Below are positions 26,488-35,654 of a stretch of DNA of 64,000 nucleotides, piece after piece. The DNA is taken from positions 1 through 64,000 of the forward strand of contig JAJDTB010000057.1 in assembly GCA_022827345.1 (NCBI GenBank). Direction: 5' to 3'. The position numbers and the translations under genes are program-made. Source of the stretch: Gemmatimonadota bacterium (GTDB lineage: Bacteria > Gemmatimonadota > Gemmatimonadetes > Longimicrobiales > Gaopeijiaceae). The notes beneath the pieces are model-generated. The model was not told the DNA's origin. It saw only the letters and a program-made list of their open reading frames with translations, and ran no database searches. Positions within the stretch are counted from its first letter, which is position 1; each line of letters starts with the position of its first letter.

Positions 26488-28131
26488 ATGACCATGCTAT
26501 CCGCGGCTGCGACCGCCGTTAAGGTCGCCACCTGGAGCAAACTCGACGACCGCAGTCCGGCTTACGCGCTGGTGGCCAATGTGGACCTCGTGGTCATCCG
26601 CTACGACGACCAGGTCTCGGTGTTGTACGGGCGATGCCTTCACCGGGGCGCGCTTCTCTCCGATGGCCACATCCGCGGCGACGACCTGATCTGCGGCGTG
26701 CACAACTGGGACTACCGCTTCGACACGGGCGTCAGTTCGTACAACCCCGACGAAGCACTGCACAAGTTCGGAGCCTGGGTCGATCACGACGCCGACGCGG
26801 TCTTCGTCGACGAGGCCGAGGTGGCGGCGTGGCACGACCGGTTCCCGCAGGCCTACCGGCGCGACGAATACCTGGGCCTGCATGCGGATGTGCACGGCAC
26901 GCCGGAAGAGCCGCACAACCACTACATCCAGGAGCTCGCGCGGAACGGGCTGGAGAAGGTGGGCCACCACGGGGTGGTGTCGGCGATGGGGGTGCCGCTC
27001 ACCGAACTGCCGCGCTGGAACGACATCCAGATCCTGACGGCTCAGCTGGCCGCGCGTCCGTTGGCGGACGATGCGGCCGTCGGGACGGAGCTGGTCATCG
27101 GGCCGCGCGCCAGGCGGCCGCTGCGCCTGGAGATCCCCATCTTCGTGAGCGACATGAGCTTCGGCGCCCTCAGCGAGGAGGCCAAGATCGCGCTGGCGAC
27201 GGGAGCCGAGAGGGCCGGCACCGGGATCTGCTCGGGCGAAGGCGGGATGCTGCCCGAGGAGCAGGAGAACAATTCGCGCTACTTCTACGAGCTGGCGTCG
27301 GGGAAGTTCGGGTGGTCGTTGGACAGGGCGTGCCGCTCGCAGGCCCTTCACTTCAAGGGTGGACAGGGAGCGAAGACCGGCACGGGAGGGCACCTGCCCG
27401 GTACAAAGGTGATCGGCAAGATTGCCGAGGTGCGGGGGCTGGCGCCCGGAACGCCCGCGATCAGCCCGTCACGGTTTCCCGACCTGGTGACGCCGGAGGA
27501 CTACCGGGAACTGGCCGAAGGGGTTCGTGACCGCACCGGCGGCATCCCGATCGGTTTCAAGATGTCTGCCCAGCACATCGAGGACGACATCGACTTCGCG
27601 CTTGCCGTCGGTGTCGACTACATCATCCTCGACGGGCGCGGCGGCGCGACCGGCGCGGCCCCCGAGATCTTCAAGAACAACATCTCGGTGCCGACCATTC
27701 CCGCGCTCGTCCGCGCCCGCCACCACCTGGACGCTTGCGGCGTGGGCCGTCACGTCACGCTGATCATCACGGGCGGCCTCCGCACCGAGTCCGACTTCGT
27801 CAAGGCGATGGCGCTCGGCGCCGACGGCGTGGCCATCGCGAACTCGGCGATCCAGGCGATCGGCTGCCTCGGGATGCGCGCCTGCCACACCAACAACTGC
27901 CCCGTCGGGATCGCCACGCAGAAGAAGGACCTGCGGGCCCGGCTGCAGATCCACGCCTCCGCGCAGCAGCTGGCCAACTACCTGAACGCCACGGTGGAAC
28001 TGATGAAGATCCTGGCCCGGGCCTGCGGCCACGATCGCCTGGACCGGTTCAGTGCTCGCGACCTCACGACCTGGAACCGCGAGATGGCGTATTTGACGGG
28101 GGTGCGGTACGCGGGGGTGGGAGCGCCCTAG
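26488..28131 (+). CDS. Rieske domain-glutamate synthase-like FMN protein fusion
   Basis: 547 residues from ATG 26488 (GGGAGG upstream). The first 110 residues form a Rieske [2Fe-2S] domain with Cys50-x-His52 and Cys69-x-x-His72 ('CLHRG', 'CGVHNW'). The rest is a GltB-type FMN-binding barrel (PF01645): 'FVSDMSFGALSEEAKIALA', 'SGEGGMLPEE', 'KGGQGAKTGTGGHLPG', 'IILDGRGGATGAAPEIF'. The 3Fe-4S cysteines are Cys460, Cys466 and Cys471 in 'CLGMRACHTNNCPVGIAT'. There is no glutaminase domain, so it resembles stand-alone FMN glutamate-synthase-like proteins, some of which act on small amines. The fused Rieske domain probably delivers electrons to the 3Fe-4S/FMN centre. The substrate is unknown. Confidence 0.88.
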   Translation: MTMLSAAATAVKVATWSKLDDRSPAYALVANVDLVVIRYDDQVSVLYGRCLHRGALLSDGHIRGDDLICGVHNWDYRFDTGVSSYNPDEALHKFGAWVDHDADAVFVDEAEVAAWHDRFPQAYRRDEYLGLHADVHGTPEEPHNHYIQELARNGLEKVGHHGVVSAMGVPLTELPRWNDIQILTAQLAARPLADDAAVGTELVIGPRARRPLRLEIPIFVSDMSFGALSEEAKIALATGAERAGTGICSGEGGMLPEEQENNSRYFYELASGKFGWSLDRACRSQALHFKGGQGAKTGTGGHLPGTKVIGKIAEVRGLAPGTPAISPSRFPDLVTPEDYRELAEGVRDRTGGIPIGFKMSAQHIEDDIDFALAVGVDYIILDGRGGATGAAPEIFKNNISVPTIPALVRARHHLDACGVGRHVTLIITGGLRTESDFVKAMALGADGVAIANSAIQAIGCLGMRACHTNNCPVGIATQKKDLRARLQIHASAQQLANYLNATVELMKILARACGHDRLDRFSARDLTTWNREMAYLTGVRYAGVGAP

Positions 28132-29918
28132 CAGCTCACGCAGCGGTGGTTGTTCTTCGCCCCGAGCCGTTCCAGCAGCGCCACAGTCTCCACGAACGGC
28201 TGAATCCGTTGCACCGGTCCGTTGGCCATGTCGACCGTGGTCTGGCCTCTCCGTGATACAGCGGTGACGTCGGCGCCCTTGTCGACGAGGTAGAGGATCA
28301 TCTCGTTGTCGCCGCGGGCGGCGGCGTGGTGCACCGGGGTGTAGCCGTTGAGGTCGCGCGCGTTCACGTCGGCGCCGAGCTCTTCGACCAGGAAGCGCAT
28401 GGTGGGCATCCAGCCGTCGGGCGCGTGGCGGTGGGAGTTGCCGGCGAAGCCCTGGCCGTAGCCCACGCCGGCCGCCGCGTGGATGGGGTACACCGCGGGG
28501 CCGCCGATCGGAACGGGGGGCAGACCGGAAGCGTCGGTGTCGTTGCGGGGACCGAAGCTGCGCTGCGGCACCTTGATGGTGGGCAGGTGGGGGTCGGCAC
28601 CGTACTCGAGGAGCAGCTTCATGGCCGGGACATCGGTCGCGTGGACGGCGCGCCAGAATGCGGTGGCGCCGGTGCGGTCCACGCCGAGGAGGTCGCGGTT
28701 GTAGGTCGTGAACCAGAGGGTGCGGTTGAGGCGGGCGTCGACGTCGGCGCCGGCTTCGAGCAGGGTGCGCATCAGCTCCAGGTAGCCGGTTTCCTGCTGC
28801 TCGTATTCGAGCGGCTGGGGATGCCGGGCCTTGGGAGCCCAATGCATGTTGAGGACGGCGTACAGGGGGGTAGCCCCTGCGTCGCTCGCGAGATTGGGGT
28901 CGGCGCCGCGCTCGAGGAGGTCGGCGACGAGGTCGAAGTAGCCGTTGATCGCCGCCATCAGCATGGGCGTGATGTTGTCCGCCGCGCTGGGCATGTCGAT
29001 GTCGACGCCGCCGTCGAGGAGCGCCATGACGGTGGACGTCTGACCCTCGCGGGCCGCGAGGTGGATCGCGGAGAGGCCGCCGTGCTTGCCGACCAGGTCG
29101 GCGTAGTTGAGGGGGATGGGCTCGCCGGTCTGGCGCCGTGCTTCCAACGCCTCCTGGGCGGCCTGTCTGGCCTGTTCCTCACGCGACGTCGCCGGGGCGG
29201 TCGACGCCTGCGGCGTCCGGCCTGCCACGCCCGACTCGACCGGATAGCTCAGTGCGTCCGCGCCGCCGCGCATCGCCGCGATCTCCGTCCGCCGCCGCCG
29301 CTCCGACGCGCGGTCGAGGATGTCGCGCTCGACGAGATCCATCACGCGGGCCGTGATCGTGGCGTCGGCGCCGGCTTCGAGCAGCGCCTCGACAGCGCCC
29401 GTCCGGCCCAGCGCCGCCGCGAACATGAGCGGCGTCTGCCCCCACTCCGGCTCCATGGCATCGACAGGGGCGCCGCGTTGGAGCAGCGCAGACACGGCAC
29501 GCACATCCCCCGCCGCCGCGGCGAAGTGAAGCGGGCTGGCTCCCGTTTCGGTGACGGCGGCCACATTCGCCCCCGCCTCGGCCAGGATCGCGACGATCTC
29601 GCCGTTCCCTTCCTTCGCCGCCACGTGCAGGGCCGTATGGGCGCCGATGCGGGTCGCCGCTTCGAGATCGGCACCGGCGCCGATGAGCAGGCCGGCAATC
29701 TCCACGTTGCCGTGCAGCGCCGCCCAGTGCAGCCCCGTCATGCCGTCGCCCCGGGGCGTGTTCACATCGGCGCCGTCGGCCAGCAGGGCCCGCACGGCCA
29801 CCGCATCGTCGCGCATGGCGGCGTCGGCGACCGGGGACTCGCCGCGCGGTGCCGGGGCCACGCTCACCAGCGCGGCCAGCAGCACGGCTCCGATCAGGTC
29901 GACGCGCGCCCTCTTCAT
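28128..29918 (-). CDS. secreted ankyrin-repeat protein with C-terminal CVSC (module A)
   Basis: 596 residues with a signal peptide ('LIGAVLLAALVSVAPAP'), so probably periplasmic. About eleven ankyrin units surround a charged insert ('DRASERRRRTEIAAMRGG'). Late repeats contain the conserved 'GGPAVYPIHAAAGVGYGQGF' and 'NGYTPVHHAAARGDNEMILY' segments shared with the paralogue at 33841. The protein ends abruptly in 'NNHRCVSC'. It starts five bases after the DUF1552 stop and is the third gene of module A. The role is unknown; periplasmic ankyrin proteins may scaffold the partner cytochrome and Tat protein. The stop overlaps that of the plus-strand Rieske gene by four bases. Confidence 0.88.
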   Translation of the reverse strand: MKRARVDLIGAVLLAALVSVAPAPRGESPVADAAMRDDAVAVRALLADGADVNTPRGDGMTGLHWAALHGNVEIAGLLIGAGADLEAATRIGAHTALHVAAKEGNGEIVAILAEAGANVAAVTETGASPLHFAAAAGDVRAVSALLQRGAPVDAMEPEWGQTPLMFAAALGRTGAVEALLEAGADATITARVMDLVERDILDRASERRRRTEIAAMRGGADALSYPVESGVAGRTPQASTAPATSREEQARQAAQEALEARRQTGEPIPLNYADLVGKHGGLSAIHLAAREGQTSTVMALLDGGVDIDMPSAADNITPMLMAAINGYFDLVADLLERGADPNLASDAGATPLYAVLNMHWAPKARHPQPLEYEQQETGYLELMRTLLEAGADVDARLNRTLWFTTYNRDLLGVDRTGATAFWRAVHATDVPAMKLLLEYGADPHLPTIKVPQRSFGPRNDTDASGLPPVPIGGPAVYPIHAAAGVGYGQGFAGNSHRHAPDGWMPTMRFLVEELGADVNARDLNGYTPVHHAAARGDNEMILYLVDKGADVTAVSRRGQTTVDMANGPVQRIQPFVETVALLERLGAKNNHRCVSC

Positions 29919-29925
29919 ACGGTCC

Positions 29926-31320
29926 TCATACCGAAAGCGGGAAGGCCCCGGTGCTGTTGCCGAAGCTCTTCATGTCGTCAATCCCCAGCTTGTGCATCAG
30001 GCTGAGCATGACGTTCGCCATCGGCGTTCCGGCATCAGCACGCAGGTGCAGGTCGCCGTCCATGCGGCCGTTTGCGCCTCCGACCACGAAGAGCGGGCAG
30101 CGCTTGTGGTTGTGCACGTTGGAATCGCCCATCGGCGAGCCGTAGACCAGCATGGTCTTGTCGAGGAGGCTGCCGTCAGCCTCCTGGATGCCGGCCAGCC
30201 GGTCCAGGAAATAGGGGACGAGCCCCACGTGATATCGGTTGATCTCGGCGAATTCGAGGACGGCGTCGGGCCGGCCCCCGTGGTGCGACGACGGGTGGAA
30301 GCCCTTGTCGACGCCACTCTCCGGGTAGACCCGGCTGGAGGCATCGCGGCCCATCTTGAACGAGAAGATCCCGGTGACATCGGCCTGGAAAGCGAGCGCC
30401 TGCAGGTCGAACATCAGCTTGACGTGCTCCTCGAAGGAATCGGGCACGCCCGCCGGGGCGCCGGGAAGCTCGCGCTGCTCGCCGCTCTCGTTGCGCTCCA
30501 CCACGCGCGCGATCCGCCGCTCGATCTCGCGGATATCGCTCAGATAGCGCTCGACGCGCTGCCCATCGACGGGATCGAGCTCCCGCTTGAGCGCGTTTAC
30601 CTCGCCGACGATGAAGTCGAGGATGCTGGCGCTGGACCGCCGCCGTGCCTCGCGCGCCTCCGGGGTGCCGCCCGCCCCGAAGAGCTGGTCGAAGGCGACG
30701 CGCGGGTCCCGCACCATGGGGAGGGGCTGGTCCGGGGCCGCCCACGAGATGGTGTCGGTGTAGACGCAGGCGTAGCCGTACGCGCACCCGCCGGCCTGAT
30801 CCACATTCTCAATGCAGAGCTGCATGGAAGGGATCGGCGTGTCCTGGCCGAAGCGCTGGGCGTACAGCTGGTCGATCGAGGGGCCGACCCAGACGTCGGA
30901 GCTCTCGGTCTGCTTGGGGTGGGCCTGGGTGAGGAAGGTCGCGCTGGAGCGGAAGTGGTCGCCGCCGATCTCCTTGGGCTTGCGCGCCTCGGCGCCCTCC
31001 ACATCGGTATCGCTGATGATCGTGAGGTAGTCGCGGTACGGTTCGAGGGAGCTCAGCACGCTGGGGCCGAAGTCGAAGCCGCGGCCCGTTTCGGGGGGTG
31101 ACCAGAGGTGCTGGGTCGCGCCCCAGGCATTGCTGCCCGCCGAGCCGTGCACCATCTCGATCGCGACGAGGCGGGTGCGGTCCAGGGCGGTGCGCGCCCG
31201 TGTGACAGCCCACCGTTCGCGCGCCGGGGCCATTGCGTCCAGGAAGGGCAGCGCAACCGTGGCTCCGAGGCCGCGCAGGAACGTCCGGCGTGGCAGGTGC
31301 CGTCCGGTAATGACGTGCAT
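29926..31320 (-). CDS. DUF1552 (HXXSHH) Tat-exported protein (module A)
   Basis: 464 residues with the Tat signal 'LPRRTFLRGLGATVALPFLD'. The DUF1552 hallmark HXXSHH is 'FHPSSHHGG'. Other conserved stretches are 'EMVHGSAGSNAWG', 'SMQLCIENVDQAGGCAYGYA' and 'NVHNHKRCPLFVVGGANG', all nearly identical in the module B copy. Three cysteines cluster around residues 155-175, which could hold a disulphide or metal site. It starts six bases after the DUF1592 gene stop. Family function is unknown; the Tat signal implies folding or cofactor loading before export. Confidence 0.92.
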   Translation of the reverse strand: MHVITGRHLPRRTFLRGLGATVALPFLDAMAPARERWAVTRARTALDRTRLVAIEMVHGSAGSNAWGATQHLWSPPETGRGFDFGPSVLSSLEPYRDYLTIISDTDVEGAEARKPKEIGGDHFRSSATFLTQAHPKQTESSDVWVGPSIDQLYAQRFGQDTPIPSMQLCIENVDQAGGCAYGYACVYTDTISWAAPDQPLPMVRDPRVAFDQLFGAGGTPEAREARRRSSASILDFIVGEVNALKRELDPVDGQRVERYLSDIREIERRIARVVERNESGEQRELPGAPAGVPDSFEEHVKLMFDLQALAFQADVTGIFSFKMGRDASSRVYPESGVDKGFHPSSHHGGRPDAVLEFAEINRYHVGLVPYFLDRLAGIQEADGSLLDKTMLVYGSPMGDSNVHNHKRCPLFVVGGANGRMDGDLHLRADAGTPMANVMLSLMHKLGIDDMKSFGNSTGAFPLSV

Positions 31321-31325
31321 CGCGT

Positions 31326-33833
31326 TCAGCCTCCGTTTCCGTTCACCGGTTCTTCGTCGACCACGACCGGCGCGGCCTTCATGAGAAAGGCGTCGCTGCT
31401 CGCCACCCCGACGATGAACGCGGATACGCGGTAATCCTCTTCGGCGGCCATGCGGGCAATCCTGCGCACGGCCGGCATGTCATAATACTCCAATCGGCGC
31501 CCCAGCGCATACGCCATGAGGTTCTCGGTGAAGGTGCGGACCAGCGGCTCGGGCCGTTTCAGCAGCGCCGCGCGCAGGTCGGACGGGGATGCGATCGGCG
31601 TACCGTCGTAGAAATCGCTGGCCGCGTCGACCGGCATGCCCTGCTCCTTGATGCGCCACGCGCCCGACACGTCGAAGTTCTCGAGGGCGAGGCCGATCGG
31701 GTCGATCATGCGGTGGCAGGAGTTGCAGGTCGGGTTGGCCGCGTGCATCTCGAGCCGCTCGCGCACCGTCAGGAGACGGCCGTCCTCCACCGCTTCCTCC
31801 TCCAGTTCCGGGACGTCGGGCGGGGGCGGAGGCGGCGGTGTGCCCAGGAGGACTTCCATCACCCACTTGCCGCGCAGAACCGGCGACGTGCGCCCGGCGT
31901 GCGAGGTGAGGGTGAGGATGCTCCCGTGACCCAGCAGGCCGCGCCGCTCAGGGCTGACGTAGTCGACGCGCCGGAAGCGCTCCCCCGCCACGTCGGGGAT
32001 CCCGTAGTGGCGTGCCAGACGCTCGTTCACGAAGGTGTAGTCGGCGGTGTAGAGGTCCATCACCGAGCGGTCTTCGCGGACCAGGTTGTCGAAGAAGGTC
32101 TCGGTCTCTTCGAGCATCGCGCGCTTGAGCGGCTCGTCGAAGTCAGGCTGGACGCGCACGTCGGGCTGGATCTTCTCGAGGTCCTGCAGGCGCAGCCATT
32201 GGCCCGCGAACCGGGTCGAAAGGGCCGTAGAGCGGGGGTCGCGCAGCATGCGGTGGACATGGTCGCCGAGCGCCGCCGGATCCGACAGCCGGCCGTCGCG
32301 AGCCGCCGCCATGAGCGCTTCGTCGGGCCCCGTACCCCAAAGGAAGAAGGAGAGCCGGGCGGCGAGGTCGTGGTCGCTGAGCCGGTAGGCGCCCTGCCCC
32401 GCTCCGTCCGCGGTCGGTTCCTCGATCCGGAAGATGAAGTGCGGGCTGGCGAGCATTCCCTCGAGCGCCGTACGCACCCCGCCTTCGAAGCCCTCGGCCT
32501 CGGCGCCGGCGTCGTACAGACCCATCAGCCCGGCCAGGTTGGCGTCGGTCAACGGGCGGCGGTAGGCGCGGGTGGCCAGCCGGGTGACGATCTCCCGCGC
32601 GCAATCGCGGGCCTGCGCGTCGCCGGCCCCATCCGCGGGACGGCAGGAGAACACGGCTGCGCGACTGGGCGTGTCCGAGACGCCCTGCGGGTCGTACGGC
32701 CCACCGATCGCCAGGTCGCGCAGGTGCGGCAGGACCGTGAAGCCGTACGTCCCGGCAATGCTCGTGCTCGCCAGCGACCAGTCGTGCGGTGAAATCAGGT
32801 CCTGCAGCGGCCCCTCCGAGCGCCGGATGAACGCGGCCGACACCTGACGCGGTCCCGCCTGCACGAACACGCGCTCCGAACGGATGTTGACCCCGTCCGG
32901 ATCGGAGGTGTGCATCCAGCGGTTGACCTCGAGGAGCGCCACCCGCTCGCCGTCGATCGAGATCTCGATCAGCTCCGGCTCGCCGTCCTCGGTGTGAAGC
33001 GCGTTGCGGCCGTTGCCGACGAGCGCGCCCGTGGTCTCGTGGTGGAACGACACGCGGAAGCCGTAGTAGCCGTCGGCGGGGAAGTTGTGCCGCACGGAAA
33101 CCCCGCCCCGGGTGCCGTAGGGCGCGCCCTCCACCCGCTCCGCCTGCGAGTCCCAGCGCGATACGCGGTAGGTCGACTCGCTCGCCGTGACGTGGGGGTC
33201 GCCGATGGCCAGGCGGCTGATCTCGGCCGCGGCCCTCAGGTAGCCGTCGGTCAGGGTGGCCGAAAGAAGCTGCGCGTCGGCGATGTTGTCGAAGTTGGCG
33301 CTCTTGGTGTCGAGCGGGAGGAACGCGCCCGGGTCGATCTCCAGGTCGAGCAGGTCACGGATCGACGCCCGGTACTCCGCCCGATTGAGGCGCTGGAAGG
33401 TGCGGCGCCCCGGGTTCGGGTTCGCAGCGGCGGCCTGGTCCATCTGCCCCTCGAGCGACTCGACCAGACCAAGCAGGGTTTCGTCGCCGGGCCGGTTTGT
33501 CCCGGGCGGAGGCATCAGCCCGGCACGCAGCTTGCGGATCACCTTCTCGGCGAGCTCGCCGTTCGATGGCGCGTCGGCCGCGTCGAACTCCTCCAGCGAC
33601 ATGTTGCCGAGCAGGCGCCGCTCGTTGTGGCAGCGCACGCAGTATTGCCGGATGACCTCGTTGTCGGTGGGGGATCCGTCATCCACGAGAGCAGCGAGTG
33701 CGTGGCCCGACGACGCGCGCAGCAGATCACCCGATTCGCGCGCGACCCCGACGGAGGACACAGGGCCGAGCGACAACCCGACACCGACAGCAACAACCCC
33801 GGCCGCCGTCACGGGAGCCACGTACTTCAGCAT
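31326..33833 (-). CDS. DUF1592-type diheme cytochrome (module A)
   Basis: 835 residues with an export signal ('VTAAGVVAVGVGLSLGPVSS'). It has the order cytochrome-like domain (CVRCH in 'QYCVRCHNERRLLGNMSLEE'), DUF1587 ('FQRLNRAEYRASIRDLLD'), a beta-rich binding segment, DUF1595 ('TRAYRRPLTDANLAGLMGLY'), DUF1592 ('LAARLSFFLWGTGPDEALM'), DUF1588 with the second haem motif CNSCH ('CNSCHRMIDPIG') and DUF1585 ('LMAYALGRRLEYYDMPAVRR'). A run of prolines after 'VLLGTPP' is a linker before the second haem domain. It follows the module B ankyrin gene by seven bases, so both modules probably form one transcript. The substrate is unknown. Confidence 0.9.
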   Translation of the reverse strand: MLKYVAPVTAAGVVAVGVGLSLGPVSSVGVARESGDLLRASSGHALAALVDDGSPTDNEVIRQYCVRCHNERRLLGNMSLEEFDAADAPSNGELAEKVIRKLRAGLMPPPGTNRPGDETLLGLVESLEGQMDQAAAANPNPGRRTFQRLNRAEYRASIRDLLDLEIDPGAFLPLDTKSANFDNIADAQLLSATLTDGYLRAAAEISRLAIGDPHVTASESTYRVSRWDSQAERVEGAPYGTRGGVSVRHNFPADGYYGFRVSFHHETTGALVGNGRNALHTEDGEPELIEISIDGERVALLEVNRWMHTSDPDGVNIRSERVFVQAGPRQVSAAFIRRSEGPLQDLISPHDWSLASTSIAGTYGFTVLPHLRDLAIGGPYDPQGVSDTPSRAAVFSCRPADGAGDAQARDCAREIVTRLATRAYRRPLTDANLAGLMGLYDAGAEAEGFEGGVRTALEGMLASPHFIFRIEEPTADGAGQGAYRLSDHDLAARLSFFLWGTGPDEALMAAARDGRLSDPAALGDHVHRMLRDPRSTALSTRFAGQWLRLQDLEKIQPDVRVQPDFDEPLKRAMLEETETFFDNLVREDRSVMDLYTADYTFVNERLARHYGIPDVAGERFRRVDYVSPERRGLLGHGSILTLTSHAGRTSPVLRGKWVMEVLLGTPPPPPPPDVPELEEEAVEDGRLLTVRERLEMHAANPTCNSCHRMIDPIGLALENFDVSGAWRIKEQGMPVDAASDFYDGTPIASPSDLRAALLKRPEPLVRTFTENLMAYALGRRLEYYDMPAVRRIARMAAEEDYRVSAFIVGVASSDAFLMKAAPVVVDEEPVNGNGG

Positions 33834-33840
33834 CGCCGGC

Positions 33841-35592
33841 TCAACAGGAAACGCAGTTGTGATTGTTCACCGCGCCGAGACTCTCGAGCAGCGCGATGGT
33901 CTCGGGGAACGGCTGGATGCGCTGAACCGGCCCGTTCGCCATGTCGACCGTCGTCTGACCCCGCCTGCTGACCAGCGTGACGTCGGCCCCCTGTTCCACC
34001 AGATACAGGATCAGTTCGTTGTCGCCGCGGGCCGCCGCATGGTGCACGGGGCTGTAGCCGTCCTTGTCGCGGGCGTTCACGTCCGCGTCCAGCTCCTCGA
34101 CCAGATAGCGCACGGCTGGAATCCAGGCATCGGGCACGTGGCGGTGCGCGTTGCCGGCGAAGCCCTGGCCGTAACCCACCCCGGCCGCCGCGTGAATCGG
34201 GTAGACCGCGGGTCCGCCGACCGGGACCGGGGGCAGCCCGGAATGATCGGTCTCGTCCCCTCCCCTGCCGTAGCGCCGCGACGGGACGTTCTCGGTCGGG
34301 ATGGAGGGGTCGGCGCCGTGCGCGACCAGCAGCTTCATCGCTTCCACGTCCAGCGCGTGAGCCGCCCGCCAGAACGGTGTCGCGCCCTTCGCGTCGATCT
34401 GCAACAGGTCGAAGTTGTACGACATGAACCAGAGGTGCTTGGCGAGACGCGCGTTGGGATCGGCTCCCGCTTCGAGCAGCTTCCGCATGACCTCCATGTA
34501 CGTGTGGTCCTGCTGCATGTAGATGTGCTGCTGGGGGTAGCGTGACTTGGGCGCCCAGTGCGTGTTGATCGCCGCGAACAGGGGGGTGGCGCCCGCGTCG
34601 CTGGCGACGGTGGGGTCGGCCCCGAGTTCGAGGAAGCGCATGGCGAGGTCGTAGTGGCCGTTGATCGTGGCCATCAGCATTGGACCGGTGCCGTCGCCCG
34701 CACTGACCTGATTGATGTCGGCGCCGCCCTCGATGAGCGCCAGCGCGGTCTCGGAGTGACCTTCGCGGGCCGCGTGCAGCAGCGCTGTCAGGCCGCCGTG
34801 CCCACCGACCAGTTCGCCGTAGGAAAGCGGCTCCGGCTCCTCGATCATGCGGGTCTCGGCCTCCTCCGCCGACGCTGCCTCGGCGAGCATGCGGCGGCGG
34901 CTCTCCTCCTCATGCGCCAGGCGCACCTCGGCGGCGATCTCGGGTCCCCACCGCTGTCCCTCCCGGATCCGCCGGTTGCGTTCGGAGCGTTCGATCCGAT
35001 CGTACACGGCGCGCGAGGTGACATCCATGACGCTGGTGTGGACGGCCGGATCGGCGCCCGCCTCCAGCAGCGTCCGCACGACCGCGGCCCTGCCCTTCGA
35101 CGCGGCAAAGATCAACGCGGTCTGCCCCCACGACTCCTCGGTCGCGTCGACATCCGCTCCCGCAGCCACCAGCGCCGCGACGGACTGCACGTCGCCCGAG
35201 GCACCCGCGAGGTGAAGCGGACGCGCGCCGCCGCCCGCGGTGAGGGGCATTTCGGGGTCGGCCCCCGCGCCGAGCAGGATCTCCACTACCTCCCCCGCCC
35301 CGGCCTGCGCCGCGACATGCAACGGCGTGTAGTGCCCGATCCGGGTTCCCGCGCCAACATCGGCACCCGCGGCCAGCAACACGCCGGCCAGACCCGGATC
35401 CCGATTGCTCGCCGCCCAGTGCAACGCGGTCATGCCGTCGCCCTGGGCCGCGTCGACGTCCGCGCCGTCCGCAATCAGGGCCCGAACCGCCGCCGCGTCG
35501 CCGCGCATCGCCGCGTCGGCCACGGGGCTGTCCGTGCCGCGCCACACCGGCACCAACGCGGCCAGCAGCAGCACGGAAACCCACCCGTTCAT
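33841..35592 (-). CDS. secreted ankyrin-repeat protein with C-terminal CVSC (module B)
   Basis: 583 residues from ATG 35592 (GGGAGG upstream); a longer frame to 35646 adds only an arginine-rich stretch. The leader 'MNGWVSVLLLAALVPVW' should direct export. Ankyrin repeats run through most of the length, broken by a long charged helical insert around residues 220-280 ('AEEAETRMIEEPEPLSYGEL' at its end). The second half matches the module A paralogue closely ('GGPAVYPIHAAAGVGYGQGF', 'TLVSRRGQTTVDMANGPVQR') and ends in 'NNHNCVSC'. The CVSC ending resembles a CxxC pair that lacks the His required for haem attachment. Third gene of module B. Confidence 0.88.
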   Translation of the reverse strand: MNGWVSVLLLAALVPVWRGTDSPVADAAMRGDAAAVRALIADGADVDAAQGDGMTALHWAASNRDPGLAGVLLAAGADVGAGTRIGHYTPLHVAAQAGAGEVVEILLGAGADPEMPLTAGGGARPLHLAGASGDVQSVAALVAAGADVDATEESWGQTALIFAASKGRAAVVRTLLEAGADPAVHTSVMDVTSRAVYDRIERSERNRRIREGQRWGPEIAAEVRLAHEEESRRRMLAEAASAEEAETRMIEEPEPLSYGELVGGHGGLTALLHAAREGHSETALALIEGGADINQVSAGDGTGPMLMATINGHYDLAMRFLELGADPTVASDAGATPLFAAINTHWAPKSRYPQQHIYMQQDHTYMEVMRKLLEAGADPNARLAKHLWFMSYNFDLLQIDAKGATPFWRAAHALDVEAMKLLVAHGADPSIPTENVPSRRYGRGGDETDHSGLPPVPVGGPAVYPIHAAAGVGYGQGFAGNAHRHVPDAWIPAVRYLVEELDADVNARDKDGYSPVHHAAARGDNELILYLVEQGADVTLVSRRGQTTVDMANGPVQRIQPFPETIALLESLGAVNNHNCVSC

Positions 35593-35654
35593 GCGCAGAG
35601 TCCTCCCGCGGACTGCCGTTCCTCGCGTCCCTCGCGTCGCTCTCATCGGCGCGA

